From Beta vulgaris subsp. vulgaris (lineage: Eukaryota > Streptophyta > Magnoliopsida > Caryophyllales > Amaranthaceae), in assembly GCF_026745355.1 (NCBI RefSeq), contig NC_079205.1:53196025-53260024 (forward strand): DNA of 64,000 nt, read 5' to 3'. Within the stretch, counting starts at the first letter, position 1; each line of letters begins with the position of its first letter. Positions 1 to 10,663 of the stretch are shown piece by piece. The position numbers were made by a program, and so were the translations under genes. The notes under the pieces were generated by a model. That model was not told the origin of the DNA and did not search any database. It saw only the letters and a list, made by a program, of their open reading frames with translations.

Positions 1-33
1 GGTACCATTTGGCAACATGTTCCTTTCTTTTTC

Positions 34-358
34 AAGATAATCTACTATTAACACGACAATGTTAACCGAAGTAGTAAGGGTAAAGAAATAGAACTGTAGA
101 CATTGTTATTAAAATTTCGATTAGATTTTATGATCCTAAAATATTACTATCCGACGATCAAGAGGACATGAATTCGTAAACTTTATAGAATTCCCAGCTA
201 AAAGAAATTTACAAGGTTCAAAACTCTATATCTTATAATCCTTAGTTTAATTACAAATTCAATATCTTATAATCCTAGTTTAATTACAAATCTAATATCT
301 TATAATCCTAGTTTAATTACAAATTCAAGTCATATTAAGCTTGGTATCAAAATCATAA
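34..358 (+). promoter_or_regulatory. Promoter region of small-protein copy 1, with 33-bp repeats
   Basis: This stretch matches the upstream DNA of copy 2 (13656-13960) and, inverted, of copy 4 (59930-60080), so it is the ancestral promoter of the small membrane protein gene at 2053. A unit of about 33 bp containing 'atcttataatcctag' is present three times in tandem (about 228-329). Copy 3 has about one unit and copies 2 and 4 have two or three degenerate ones. The TATA region lies at about 355-366, but two transposon insertions now separate it from the coding region, so this promoter is probably disconnected. Confidence 0.6.
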
Positions 359-367
359 TATATACAT

Positions 368-742
368 GAAAAATTCGCGAAAAAAAACTTTTTAAAGGTC
401 AAATTTTGTGTAAAAAAAAACTTATAAAGCATTCTTTGCAAAAAGAAACCACAAATTAAAATTTTCTTGCAAGAAGAAATAAACATATCCCTAATTTCCC
501 GTGTATTTTTTCTAAATTCTAGCGATGACCCTTCTATCTTTCTGAACCTCCTATTTCCATTAACTGCAACACCACCCCTATTCATCTCAAAAACCACACT
601 GAAAAATGGAAATATGTTTCATCTTGCAAGAAAAAAATAAGTTTGCGGCCTGGTTTTTTTTTTCGCAAACAATGTTTTAAAAGGTTTTTTCTCGCTTTCT
701 CGCAAAATTAAACATTTACAAAGTTTTTTTGACAATTTTTCC
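368..742. mobile_element. MULE-like MITE in the promoter of copy 1
   Basis: The ends are inverted repeats: left 'gaaaaattcgcg...aaactttttaaa', right (reverse complement) 'ggaaaaattgtcaaaaaaac'. Probable 9-bp target duplications are 359-367 (tatatacat) and 743-751 (taaatacat), matching at 8 of 9. Copy 2 shows the empty site, with its TATA box running directly into the 5'UTR at 13977-13995. Family assignment is inferred from TSD length only. Confidence 0.6.
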
Positions 743-810
743 TAAATACATACACAAGATTGAGCATTATTATTCATATTCAAATCATACGTTAATCCAC
801 AATATCATAG

Positions 811-2029
811 TATTATATTGTATTAAATTGTGTATCTCATTGTTATGTTAATATGTTATTAGTTTCCTTATGTAGCTTAGTCATGTTTCCTAGTTTGTAT
901 GACTATATATTCTTAATAATAATCCTAACCCTAATCAGGGGATTCACTATCTATCATGGTATTTCAAAATGACATATCTTTTACTTTATGTTGATGATAT
1001 TATATTGACTGCCTCCAACCTTGGTTCTCTTCACCACTTTCTTGGTATTACTGCTTCTCGTAATTCTACAGGTCTATTTCTGAGTCAGGAATAGTATGCC
1101 AAAGACATCTTAGCTCGAGCCTCTATGACTGGTTGCAATTTTGTAACTACTCCTATTGATACCACCTCGAAGCTCAGTGCCACTGATGGTCCTCCTGTCA
1201 AGGACCCCGGGCCACTTTGTACCGCAGTCTTGCCGGCGCTCTTCAGTATCTCACCTTCACCCGCCCGGATATCACCTATGTTGTCCAGCTGATCTGCCTC
1301 TTCATGCATTCCCCTCGTGAGCCTCATTTTCACTTTCTCAAACGGGTGCTTCGCTACCTCAAATGTACTCTTCATCATGGTCTCAGTCTCTCGGTTTCCA
1401 CGTCTAACTCATTGATGATTGGGCTAGGTGTCCTGATTCTCGTCGCTCTACTTCGGATAGATATTGTGTATTTCTTGGTGACAACCTTGTCTCCTGGTCA
1501 TCCAAGAGACAGGCCATTGTTTCTCGGTCTAGTGCTGAGGCCAAGTATAGGGGTGTTGCCAATGCTGTTGTCGAGACCAGTTGGATCCGTAACTTGTTAC
1601 TTGAGCTTCATCTCCCTATCCGTCGTGCTACTATGGTCTTCTGTGACAACATCTCTGCTGTTTATCTCTCTAGCAACCCCGTGCAACATCAGCGAACTAA
1701 ACATGTTGAACTTGATATTTATTTTGTTTGCGAAAAAGTTCAGGTTGGTCATATCCGTGTCTTGCTTGTTCCCTATGAGCAGTTGAGCACCAGTATGCTG
1801 ATATCTTCACCAAAGGGCTGCCCCGACACCTTTCCACTAGCTTTCGTTCCAGCCTGAGCATTTGTCCTCCTCCCGCTCCGACTGCGAGCTAGGGTGTATT
1901 AGATTGTATTATATTGTGTATCTCATTCTTATGTTAATATGTTATTAGTTTCCTTATGTAGCTTAGTCATGTTTCCTATATATTCTTAATGATAATCCTA
2001 ACCCTAATCAGGGGATTCACTATCTATCA
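811..2029 (+). mobile_element. Internally deleted Ty1/copia element with short LTRs
   Basis: Short LTRs lie at 811-956 and 1895-2029, sharing 'tatgttaatatgttattagt' and ending in 'ctatca'. A primer-binding-like 'tggtat' follows the 5' LTR. The TSD is catag (806-810 and 2030-2034); the 5' LTR has lost its initial TG. The interior keeps only the end of reverse transcriptase (LLYVDDIILTAS, near 980) and RNase H ([34 protein letters not shown]). It carries an in-frame stop (QE*YAKD, about 1092) and later frame changes. Gag, protease and integrase are missing. The element sits in the 5'UTR of small-protein copy 1. Confidence 0.88.
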
Positions 2030-2052
2030 CATAGTATTAAAAATTCGTGAAA

Positions 2053-2467
2053 ATGAGCTACTCCAGAAGAGCAAAATATTCTCATCAAGATGATTCAAAT
2101 TTTGTATTTAATTTTGGCATTGTAATGATTTGCTTAATGACAATCAGTCTTTTTTATTTTTAATGAACCGTTTACCCAAGTTCGTAATCAAGAATGTATT
2201 GATGAAGCTGGTTTATCTTCTCCATCTAAGATTGTGAAACTGAAACAGCCTAATCAAGAAGTAGAACATATTGATGAAGTGGGTTTAAATTCTTCATGTA
2301 CGATCAATGATGGAATTCATCAAACTTCAGCACCAATATCGTCCGACATCCTTGGAGTTGATCATAGTCACGAGGATATGGATTGGGACTATTTTTATAA
2401 TGATTGGTATAATGGTATTGGTATTATAATGAATTTTAATATTTTGTTGGAGGCAATTATCCTATAG
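2053..2467 (+). pseudogene. Small membrane protein family, copy 1 (frameshifted)
   Basis: The start MSYSRRAKYSHQDDSNFVFN and the following membrane segment match copies 2-4. One extra T in a T-run near 2152-2157 (six Ts where copy 2 has five) shifts the frame and gives an immediate stop at about 2163. The rest continues in another frame to 2467 and keeps family features (VEHIDEVGLNSS, SAPISSDI, EDMDWDY). A second frame change near the end removes the normal WHYDEF-type C terminus. A copia element in the 5'UTR and a MULE-like insertion near the TATA also cut it from its promoter. This is clearly a dead copy unless the single-base indel is a sequencing error. Confidence 0.8.
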
Positions 2468-2531
2468 TTTTAGGGAAATTAGTGTTTGTATGTTTAGCTT
2501 AGGCCATCTGGTTCTAGTTTTAGTCAAATTA

Positions 2532-2821
2532 TTGCCTTCGTTTTTTGAGGTTCTACTCTATTACTGTGGATACACGCTCTAGTGTAAATTGGAGAGAATG
2601 TAAAAGGTGGGTCAACTTGATTTTTTAACTTTTGTTTAGTGAGAAGAGAGAGTGGATTTTTTTTATATTTTAAGAGAGTTAAAGAACATACACAAGAGGA
2701 AATGTGGGCCAAAAATGATTAAATTATTGTATATCTTTTGTCAAATGAGAATAAAGTAAAAAGCGAGTAGAACTTCACAAAACAGACCGAAATGGATAGG
2801 AAGTTCACATAATGGATGGAG
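2532..2821. mobile_element. Stowaway-like MITE in the 3' flank of copy 1
   Basis: The insertion is bracketed by TA (2530-2531 and 2822-2823). Copy 2 provides the empty site (caaattagttatat, about 14528), which fixes both ends exactly. The right end carries the 'ggatggag' motif typical of these MITEs. The left end is diverged, so the TIR match is poor. Confidence 0.6.
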
Positions 2822-3233
2822 TAGTTACATATTAATAAATACTTTTTGTTTATTTGCTAAATTTAGTGTAGTGTCTTCAATTTTACTCTAGATCTTGCAT
2901 ATTATTGAAAAATAATTATTAAGATCCTTTCTTTCATTTTCCAATTTTTATTATTGATTATCTGTCAAACTCTATTTACATTAATAATAATACTCCTTTG
3001 TTTTATTAGTTATTCCACTTTTGACTTGTCATGTACTCCCTCCGTTTCTTAAAGATCTTCCCACTTACTGTTCCTACATATACCAAGGAAAATCAAGTTG
3101 TGTGGGGCATGGTGTGAGTAAAGTAGGAGAGAGAAAGGGGTTAAGATAAATAAACAAATAAAAAGGGAATAAAGTAGGAGAGAGAAAGGGAGTAAAATTG
3201 AATTAATAATGTAATGGTGGACCATATGATAGT

Positions 3234-6200
3234 TGATATGTCTATTTTATACAGAGATTTTACCTCCGTCCCTCACTCATTATTGGTTTTAAATGCGCTC
3301 TTCGGAGCCATTTTAGTACTAATGTGCTCCTTGTAGTGTGTTTGTATTTTCAGATTGATCATTGTAGGAATTTGCATATTTTAGTGCATTTCCTACTCAT
3401 TTATATCACTACAAGAGATGATGTACTTTCGAGAGCACGAGCATTGAGTTGGAAGACTTTTGAAGCAAAGCGAATAATAAAAGAAGTAGAAAAATGACTC
3501 CAGTCCACTCTTTTGATTATATCTCAAGTTATACAAATCCAAATAGAGTGATTTCAATTGTGTTAGATTCTACATTTCAAGAGCTTTCCAACGAGTGGTC
3601 ATTTGCCTAATTCCGACGAATAACGAAGAAGTTATGGCGTTTTAAAGATTGAGATTTTGTGCAGTCTGACGACCGCCCGGCCGGGCGAAATCCGCCCGGG
3701 CGGTCGGGCGAGTTCTACTTAGTCAATTTCAGACGATTGAAAGAGCCAAGGAGATTTCATTTGCGGGCCCGACCGGGCGAAAGCCGCCCGGGCAGTCGGG
3801 CGAGGCGAACGAAGACCTGCTGAAAGGCGCCCGGTCAGGCGCGACGAAGGATCATAATACCTGACGACCGCCCGACCGGTCGGGCAAGACGATCTTTGAG
3901 CGTTTTAACCGCGTGTTGCGCCAGATTTATGAGACATATAAATACCTATTTTCTTAGAATTAGAAATTACGCCTTTTTACTAGAGAATACATTTTATAAC
4001 TTTTTTTTGAGAGCTTTTGAGTTTACTCCATTGTTAAACATTGATTACTACGCTTTGATTCCTTCAAGTAAAGACTAAGTTTTCTTAATCTCTTCTTTCC
4101 TTTCATTATTATCATGTCTTTTAATTTGTTCATTATTTGTTTTGCTATTTCAATTATGTGTGAGTAGTCCATTAATCTAGGGTTAAGTAAAACCCTAGCA
4201 ATGATTTAATATGTGAATTTCTCCATTAATCCCAATTTATATGATCGATTGTTCTTGTTTGATTGGATTGTTCTTATGCTCATTATCATACTAGCACTAG
4301 TAGAAAAAGGACGATTTGCGTCCCCCCAAATGCGTCGCACTAAAACGGACACGACGCAAAAATATAATTTGCGTCGTATGGGAGCAAAGTGCGACGCAAA
4401 ACAACTCCTATCTGCTTCGCACGTCATGTGGGTGCGTTGCAAAAGGTTGATTTGCGTCGGACGAAGAGGTCCATGCGACGCAGATGTATTGGCGAATTAT
4501 TGATCAAAATATAAAAAAAAACGATGTTGCGTCGCACAGGCTGGAAGTGCGACGCAGATGGGCTCATAACATAAAAGGCCCATTTCGTTCCCTCTCACTT
4601 TACGCCTCTAAAAAACCCTAGATCTCCTCCCCCCCTCACTTTCACTCTCAGCGCCTTCACTCTCATCTCAGCAGCCTTCACTTCCACTCTCATCTCAGCA
4701 GCCTTCACTCTTCATTTTCTACTTCAATCTCTCCATTTTCTCCTTCAATTCACTTTAAATCTAACCCTAGATCCGTTCGTTCTCTCAGGCCTCCCCATCT
4801 AACCCCTCTTCGATCTCTCCTCTCACCCACCACAAATTCTAACCCCTCTTCAATCTGAAAGTACAAAGTGGGAAGAAGAATTATTCTAGGTTTCGTTCGT
4901 TCACCATCTTCGAAGAAAATATGGGTTTCGTTGGTTCGCTAACAACAAAATCGCCTATTCTTGGTTTCGTTCGTTCGTAACAGCAGAAAACAAAAATGAA
5001 AGTGTTCTTCGATCTTCATTCGCTTACAACAACAGCGCCAACCAACAACATCAACAAGAACAATTTTTATTTTTCTACGAATGAAGCCAAGGAAGAAACA
5101 CAATTTTGGGAAAATTGTACGAATGAAGCTAGGGCCCAGATCTAGTGTTCGTGATTATTTTAATTTTTTTGATTTCCTGCAAATTTTGTCTTGGATTTTT
5201 TCGTTTTAAATTTTTTTATCATTTCTCGGAATTATCTTGTAAATTTTAGTTTCTTGTGACTAGTTTTTTTTTTTGTAGATATATTAATTAGTCACTTCGA
5301 TTCTAATATTTGGTAACTTGTAATTTTTTTCATTTTAGATTTTTAAATTTAAATTTTATGCTGGTGTTAATTTTCTCTTTTTAATTTTCTGTAATCATGT
5401 ATTATTTGTTTGGACATGATGCAGTGCAATACATACAGTAATTTAAGCTTTTCATTTTGTTTGTTTGAGATCTCGATGCTTGAAGAACTTGTTTGAGATC
5501 TTGATGTTTGAAGAACGAATGCAGACAATTTTTTCACCCTCATTCTAGTTTTTTAATTAAAAAAAAATTAATTTTTTTAAAAAAAAAATTGCAATTTGCG
5601 TCGCACGTAGCCCAAGGTGCGACGCAAATCACTAATGTGCGTCGCACCTTGGGCTACGTGCGACGCACATTATCTCTGCATTACAGGCTGGGATAGCCAT
5701 ATGCGTCGCACCGTATACGAGGTGCGACGCAAATAGGCGAAAATGTGCGTCGGATCTGCATTCGACGCAGACCATTGATAGTCATTTGCGTCGAGGGCTT
5801 TGGCGTCGCACCATAGTCCGACGCAAATAGGCGCCTCACATCCGACGCAAATCGCATATTCTGTACTAGTGTAGGGATAGGTGATTTTGAATTGACTCCG
5901 TATATCTTATTTTCAATGGGAATTGAATCTAGATGGTTTTGTTGATCCAATCAATGGTATGAATATCTTCTATGGGAATAGTTAGATGGGATTGTTAGGA
6001 ATTTAATTGTGATGCTATGCTTAATGCCTCTTTCTTGCATGATTCTATGGGAATAGGTTTGATTGCTTGTTTAGAGTAGCCATTAGTACTCGGGAGAGGT
6101 CTTTGGTAGTTATAGGGTGCATTACTCCTCTTGAACCGTTGATCATGTTTATTTGGGATGGAAATTATTCATGTATTAGTCATTGCTAGTGGTGATGCTT

Positions 6201-6439
6201 AATTCTAGATGTTTTAATTAACTGATTATACCTTGTGCGTTTCTAGTGATTGTCATAGTTTAGTGTTAGTCTTAGTCAATACCTTTTCATCATTGTTTGT
6301 CACTCGTTTAGTTAAATTGAGTCAAGATAGCTAGTGTTTGATACGTTTGTCCCTGTGGATTCGACCCTGACTTGCTCTGCTACATAGTTAGGAAGTTAGT
6401 TAGGTAATTACTTTTGATAGGTGCGCGACACGCCTACCA
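3234..6439. mobile_element. Solo LTR (gypsy-type, about 1.6 kb) carrying a CACTA insertion
   Basis: It begins TGATATGTC and ends CGCCTACCA, flanked by a perfect 5-bp TSD atagt (3229-3233 and 6440-6444) inside the MITE. The intact MITE at 31351 gives the empty site. Without the nested CACTA it is about 1.63 kb. No internal coding region exists, so it is a solo LTR left by recombination. It contains GC-rich palindromic blocks (3667-3712, 3764-3806, 3863-3891; e.g. cgcccggccgggcg), preceded by a conserved 'gagctttccaacga...gaagttatggcg' stretch also found in other LTRs here. Gypsy is inferred from length and the end sequence. It could belong to another lineage. Confidence 0.85.
4295..5871. mobile_element. 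Non-autonomous CACTA transposon
   Basis: The termini are CACTAGTAGAAAAAGG (left) and, as reverse complement, CACTAGTACAGAATATGCG (right), with a 3-bp TSD tag (4292-4294 and 5872-5874). Both subterminal regions (4320-4560 and 5590-5860) are packed with about 20 copies of a TGCGTCGCA/TGCGACGCA-like motif in alternating orientation, as expected for transposase-binding sites of the CMC group. The interior is CT-rich and promoter-like (about 4590-4860), with no transposase. The element is nested in the solo LTR. Confidence 0.9.
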
Positions 6440-6619
6440 ATAGTGACATGAGAGGGTAAATATGGAAATTTGTTTTGTCAAATAAGGAATAAAGCAAAAG
6501 AGGGAAGATCTTTTGGAAACACCCTTAAACGGAAAGAGTGAAGATCTTTAGGAAACGGAGGGAGTAAAATAAAGTGGAGTATATGAAACAAATACTATTA
6601 TTTAACTAATATCTATAAA

Positions 6620-7983
6620 AGGAAAAATCAAATAATTTATGATTCAAAAACCGATCGGTCAACAAAGTTATAGTTTGAGAATTGGAAAATTAAAAGTGCC
6701 TCCAGAATTATAACCACCTTTGTTACCAAACATTCCAGGAACACCAGCTTTAGCAGACTTAATGGCATTATACCATTCAGGATATCCAATAATCTTGAAG
6801 CACTGCTCAACAGTATGACCTTTGACTCCACAATTATCACATTTTTTTATCCATTTTCTCCTTCTTCCAATCTCTCTTTCCTTGGAATTTCTGTCCAGTC
6901 ATCATACCTCCATGATTAAACCTCTGTGCAGCCATAGCACTACTTTCAGTAACTTCCAAAGCACATGCAATCTCTTTCTGTTTCTCAATTTGCTGAGTAA
7001 TTGAGAAAGCTCGATTTATAGTAGGCAGAGGTTCCATTGATAATATGTTTGTAATAGTGTTGTCAAAACCACTGTTTAAACCTAACAAGAATTGCATTAA
7101 CTTGTCCTCATCATCAAGATCTGTCAACCTTTTAAGAAATTGACAACTACATTTACTTAAGGCACCACATTCACAACTGGAAAAACTCTTAAAGATTTGA
7201 GTTCATCCCACAGCTTCTTAATTCTTCCATAATATGCAATTATTGTCATATTTTCTTGCCTTAATCCATCAATTTCTTTCTTTAATTAATTGATAGATCA
7301 AAGGACCATTGGTCTGACCAAATCTTTCACGCAATTCTTTCCATAATTCAGCAGAATTATTGATATAAGCAAAATCATCAGCAATCTGAGAATTCATGGA
7401 ACTGAGAATCCAACTTGTAACCATATAATCAGCTCTATTCCACCTAGAATAGTCTTTATGAGTAATTTCAGGTATAGGTATCATTCCAGTTATAAAACCT
7501 TCTTTGTTCTTGGCAATAAGTGCTCGTCTAACATTTTTACTCCACCTATTATAATTCGTTCCATTGAATGTAGCAGAAACAAGAGAAGCAGTAGGATTGT
7601 CCGAATTTGAAACAAAGAGAGGATCACAATTACCTCCATTATTCGAATTTTGGACATTTTCTTCATTGATTCGAGTAGAATTCACAACCGAATCCGCCAT
7701 TATACAATTCAGAAAAGATTCAAGAAAACTTCAAGATAATCTTCAATTTCAGAATAATTTGCAATTTTAATATTGCAAACAGCAATTTCAATCGAAATTA
7801 AGCTAATAACCTCAATCTCACGAACGAGATTGTGGCTCTGATACCATAAAAGCAGAAGAAACACAGAAGGAATGTGTTTATTTCAGAGAGGAAGAAGACT
7901 CAATGAGTTAGATATTACATCAAGAGAAAAATTAGTTAAGAGCTAGTATTACACCCCTATTTATACAACTAACTCTCTAACAA
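6620..7983 (-). mobile_element. Truncated copia element: 5' LTR, PBS and gag
   Basis: Reading on the minus strand, a short LTR (about 7850-7983, beginning TGTTAGAGAG, with a TATAAATAG box near 7958) is followed by a perfect initiator-tRNA-Met primer-binding site (7833-7846, TGGTATCAGAGCCA). The gag remnant comes next. The element stops near 6620, with no pol and no second LTR. The left boundary is approximate. Confidence 0.75.
6637..7700 (-). pseudogene. Ty1/copia gag remnant
   Basis: On the minus strand an intact stretch of 143 aa (7269-7700, MADSVVNSTR...) has the copia-like N-terminal region followed by a gag segment (FNGTNYNRWSKNVRRALIAK). After frame breaks it continues at 6837-7127 (LMQFLLGLNSGFDNTITNIL) and ends in a CCHC zinc knuckle, CDNCGVKGHTVEQC (about 6795-6840). 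No protease, integrase, RT or RNase H follows, so it cannot move on its own. Confidence 0.82.
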
Positions 7984-8050
7984 TATATGCTGACTCAGCA
8001 AATACTTGTAATAATTATGTTAATATAACTTATAAAGTGGAACAACTATT

Positions 8051-8705
8051 AAAAAAATGCGAGTCCAATGGTTGGAGCTCTCACCTCCCAACCTCATGGT
8101 CGGGAGTTCGACTCTCATTAACTTCAATAACACTTGCATGATTTATCATGTATTACAAACCGCATAGGCACATAAATAGATCTGCATAAATAAACTGTCG
8201 TAGTAAAATATAGAGAAGATATCATGAGTGATTATTCCGATCTTCAAAGACACAAAACTCTTATTCTAGTAGGAGAGACGGGATAACATACATTGATTAT
8301 AGTTAGTAAATATGGATTATTGTTTTTTGACATCGAAAAAACATGCACACAGAAAATAAAGGAAAATTTAAAGGAGTTTTATGAGCTTTTATATACCTAA
8401 AAAACAAAAATAGGTAAAGTCGAAAAAGAGTCGCCTATTAAATAGCTTGCCGCTAGTCGAGAGATTAATTTTTTGAGATGCAAAGTTTATTCCTTCATTG
8501 AGCTTCTGCCCGCCGCTGGTTAAGGAAGTTGCATCGGCAATTTGACTATTATTTTAATTTATAGTCCTCCATCCACTTGTATAGCTTTCAAACTCATACG
8601 TAAATGTCTTATACTTAAGCTATGCTGGCGCATCTCGGCATCTATGGTACCATGTTGCCTGTTGGTATCATGCATCTCACTTTAATTTTGCTGGTCACTA
8701 ATTAT
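8051..8705. repeat. Dispersed repeat, inverted match to 43.6-45.2 kb
   Basis: Bases about 8135-8290 and 8470-8705 match, in inverted orientation, 45080-45237 and 43605-43850. The middle parts differ because of later insertions, including the MULE at 43892-45038. At 8060-8125 there is a tRNA-like box pair (tccaatggttggagctc ... ggagttcgactctc) that looks like a SINE promoter, but no poly(A) or TSD was found. I do not recognise the parent element. Confidence 0.5.
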
Positions 8706-9364
8706 AAAACCTTTCTAAAATTCATATAGCAAAGATCTTAAGATATATGCAGATGCGCTATATTATATTATTGTAGGAGTAGTAAGTGTTTCTATGAGCA
8801 GTATAGTGGTGCTTCTAATTAAGTTCCAATATTAGTCCATTGTAGTTATCCGACAACCCTAATATAGTAAGGTGATGGAGAACAATATTTGCATCTTACT
8901 TTAGTACGAGAAAAACACAATAAATAAATGGAATAAAGTTTATTTTGTATTTGGTTTCTAATGGCGTGTTAGCTTTGGCATAAAACGGATGAACTGAACC
9001 GAATTGAACTGAAATGAATAGTGATATATGAGAGTAAAAGTATTAATAGAGCTGAACTGAATTGAATTGAATTGAACTGAATTGAACATAATTAAACTGA
9101 ACTGAAAAATAAACCGAGGAGAACAGGTCCTAACAAGGAACCTGTTGAGCTGGATGATAATTGTTCCAAGCGGTTATTCTACGGTGCTTTGGATATTACT
9201 TTTACCGTCTTATGAAGGGTAACTAGTAAGCGTTGCCCCGGGTTGGTATTGTATTTCCTGAACTTGATATGCATTTTTTTTCCATTCTCACTAAAGTATA
9301 TTAAGGAAAACTCAACATATAAAAGATACAAATATAATAATGTGGATACTTCAAGCATGATTAA
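8706..9364. other. Intergenic, with one decayed Tourist-like MITE
   Basis: No gene is seen. At about 8963-9131 a decayed relative of the MITE at 13181-13399 is visible: 'ggcataaaac', runs of gaactgaattgaa, and 'gagaacaggtcc' at the right end. The remainder shows nothing I can support. Confidence 0.45.
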
Positions 9365-10150
9365 TGTTGGGTATATGGCGTGATATGGAGCTCATGGAGA
9401 TGTATGGGTGTGGAGATGAGGTTGCGTAAAGGGAAAACGTCATATTGTGCATAAGGCTAACTTTGAATGGTCATATCTTTCAATCTATAAAATATTTTGA
9501 AGTGATTCAAAGTGGAGGTGATAGCTTATTCCGAAATCTTTCCAACGATAGGTCATATGCCCAATTCCGATAAGAAACGAAGAAGTTATGGCTGTTTTAA
9601 GTCTCGCCCGATCGGGTTGGGCGAGGGAGCCCGATCGGGCCTGTAACGAAACGTGAAACTGGGCAGTTTGGCAGCTCGTGTTGGCTCACCCGATGGCATC
9701 GGGCCATCTCGCCCGATCGGGCGGCAGGCCGAATTACGGCACGGGCGTTCGTTGCCCGATCGGGCCCGAGAGCAAAATTTTCTTCGAGCGTGAAGCGCCC
9801 GATCGGGCGGGTCTCGCCCTACCGGATCGGGCGGGGTCTGTTTTGGGCCGTTTTCGATCAGAAAACGCGGTTTTCTCGAGGGGGGTATAAATAGGTGCCC
9901 TAATACGCCTTTTATTGTATTATTCATCATTATTCACATATTAGAGAGAGAAAAAGTAATAGAGAGAGTTCTTGGAGTGCTTTTTGTAATTTTTCTTGAA
10001 TATTCATCGATTCCTAGTGCATATTCGTGGTTTTTCTCCCAGTTCTTGGGTTTCCACGTAAAATTTCTGGTGTGTTCTTTCCTGCTTTATTATTTGATAT
10101 TCTATTATTGTTTGCTATTATTCTTAGATTGATAGTCAATAGAACTTACA
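9365..10150 (+). mobile_element. Solo LTR related to the copia element at 47986-51127
   Basis: It starts TGTTGGGTATATGG and ends AATAGAACTTACA, with a perfect TSD attaa (9360-9364 and 10151-10155). Both ends match the LTRs at 47986-48585 and 50523-51127, but the centre (about 9600-9890) is replaced by a longer GC-rich block. That block contains five copies of the palindrome CCCGATCGGG plus variants (9606-9840). The R/U5-like end (9950-10150) is strongly conserved. Confidence 0.9.
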
Positions 10151-10663
10151 ATTAAAAGTCGTTGGTTGAGATGATAATTGTGTCATTTATAATAGCAAGA
10201 GGTCACAAGTTCAAATCTTGTTACATGCGAATTTTGCCACGTAGCCTGTATACATTGTCACGTATCACGTATGCTTTTTAATTTGTATAGAAAGCCGTAA
10301 TACAAGTCTAAAAAGTAACCTTAACAGTTTATCTAGGCATGTGGTTTGAGCTCGATCATACTAATCATTCCTTTAAAATTTTCAGCACATTACCCTTGAT
10401 TTAGGCAATCCCTAATGCTCGAAATTTATATTAACAATAATGAAGTCAAAGGGTAAATATTTCAGAGAAAAGGAGATGGAGTAGAAGATCTAGTTTGAGT
10501 GGTATTATTAGGACATAACTACTAAAAACCAATCTTTAATGCCTTGATAGTGAGTTAGATTCTAACATACATTAAACTCTATTATTACTAATGGATAAAC
10601 AACCCGACCGTTATTACTGCTGATTGCTGTTTTTAAGGGTAAATAATCAGGTGAATTGTTATA
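10151..10663. other. Intergenic; one tRNA-like A/B-box stretch
   Basis: At 10160-10250 there is a tRNA-like pair (tcgttggttgagatg ... ggtcacaagttcaaatc) followed by gccacgtag. It resembles modules at 16955-17030 and 52141-52270. Nothing else is supported. Confidence 0.35.

Larger units (their letters stand above)
3036..6564. mobile_element. Stowaway MITE split by a nested LTR insertion
   Basis: The left half (3036-3233) begins ctccctccgtttc after TA. The right half (6445-6564) ends in aaacggagggag before TA. Joined, they are about 318 bp and match, nearly base for base, the intact copy at 31351-31667. Everything between 3234 and 6444 is a later insertion plus its TSD. Confidence 0.9.

Noticed and set aside
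8060..8130. Possible tRNA gene
   Set aside because: Only box-like motifs; no cloverleaf could be drawn, so treated as a SINE-like or unclassified repeat.
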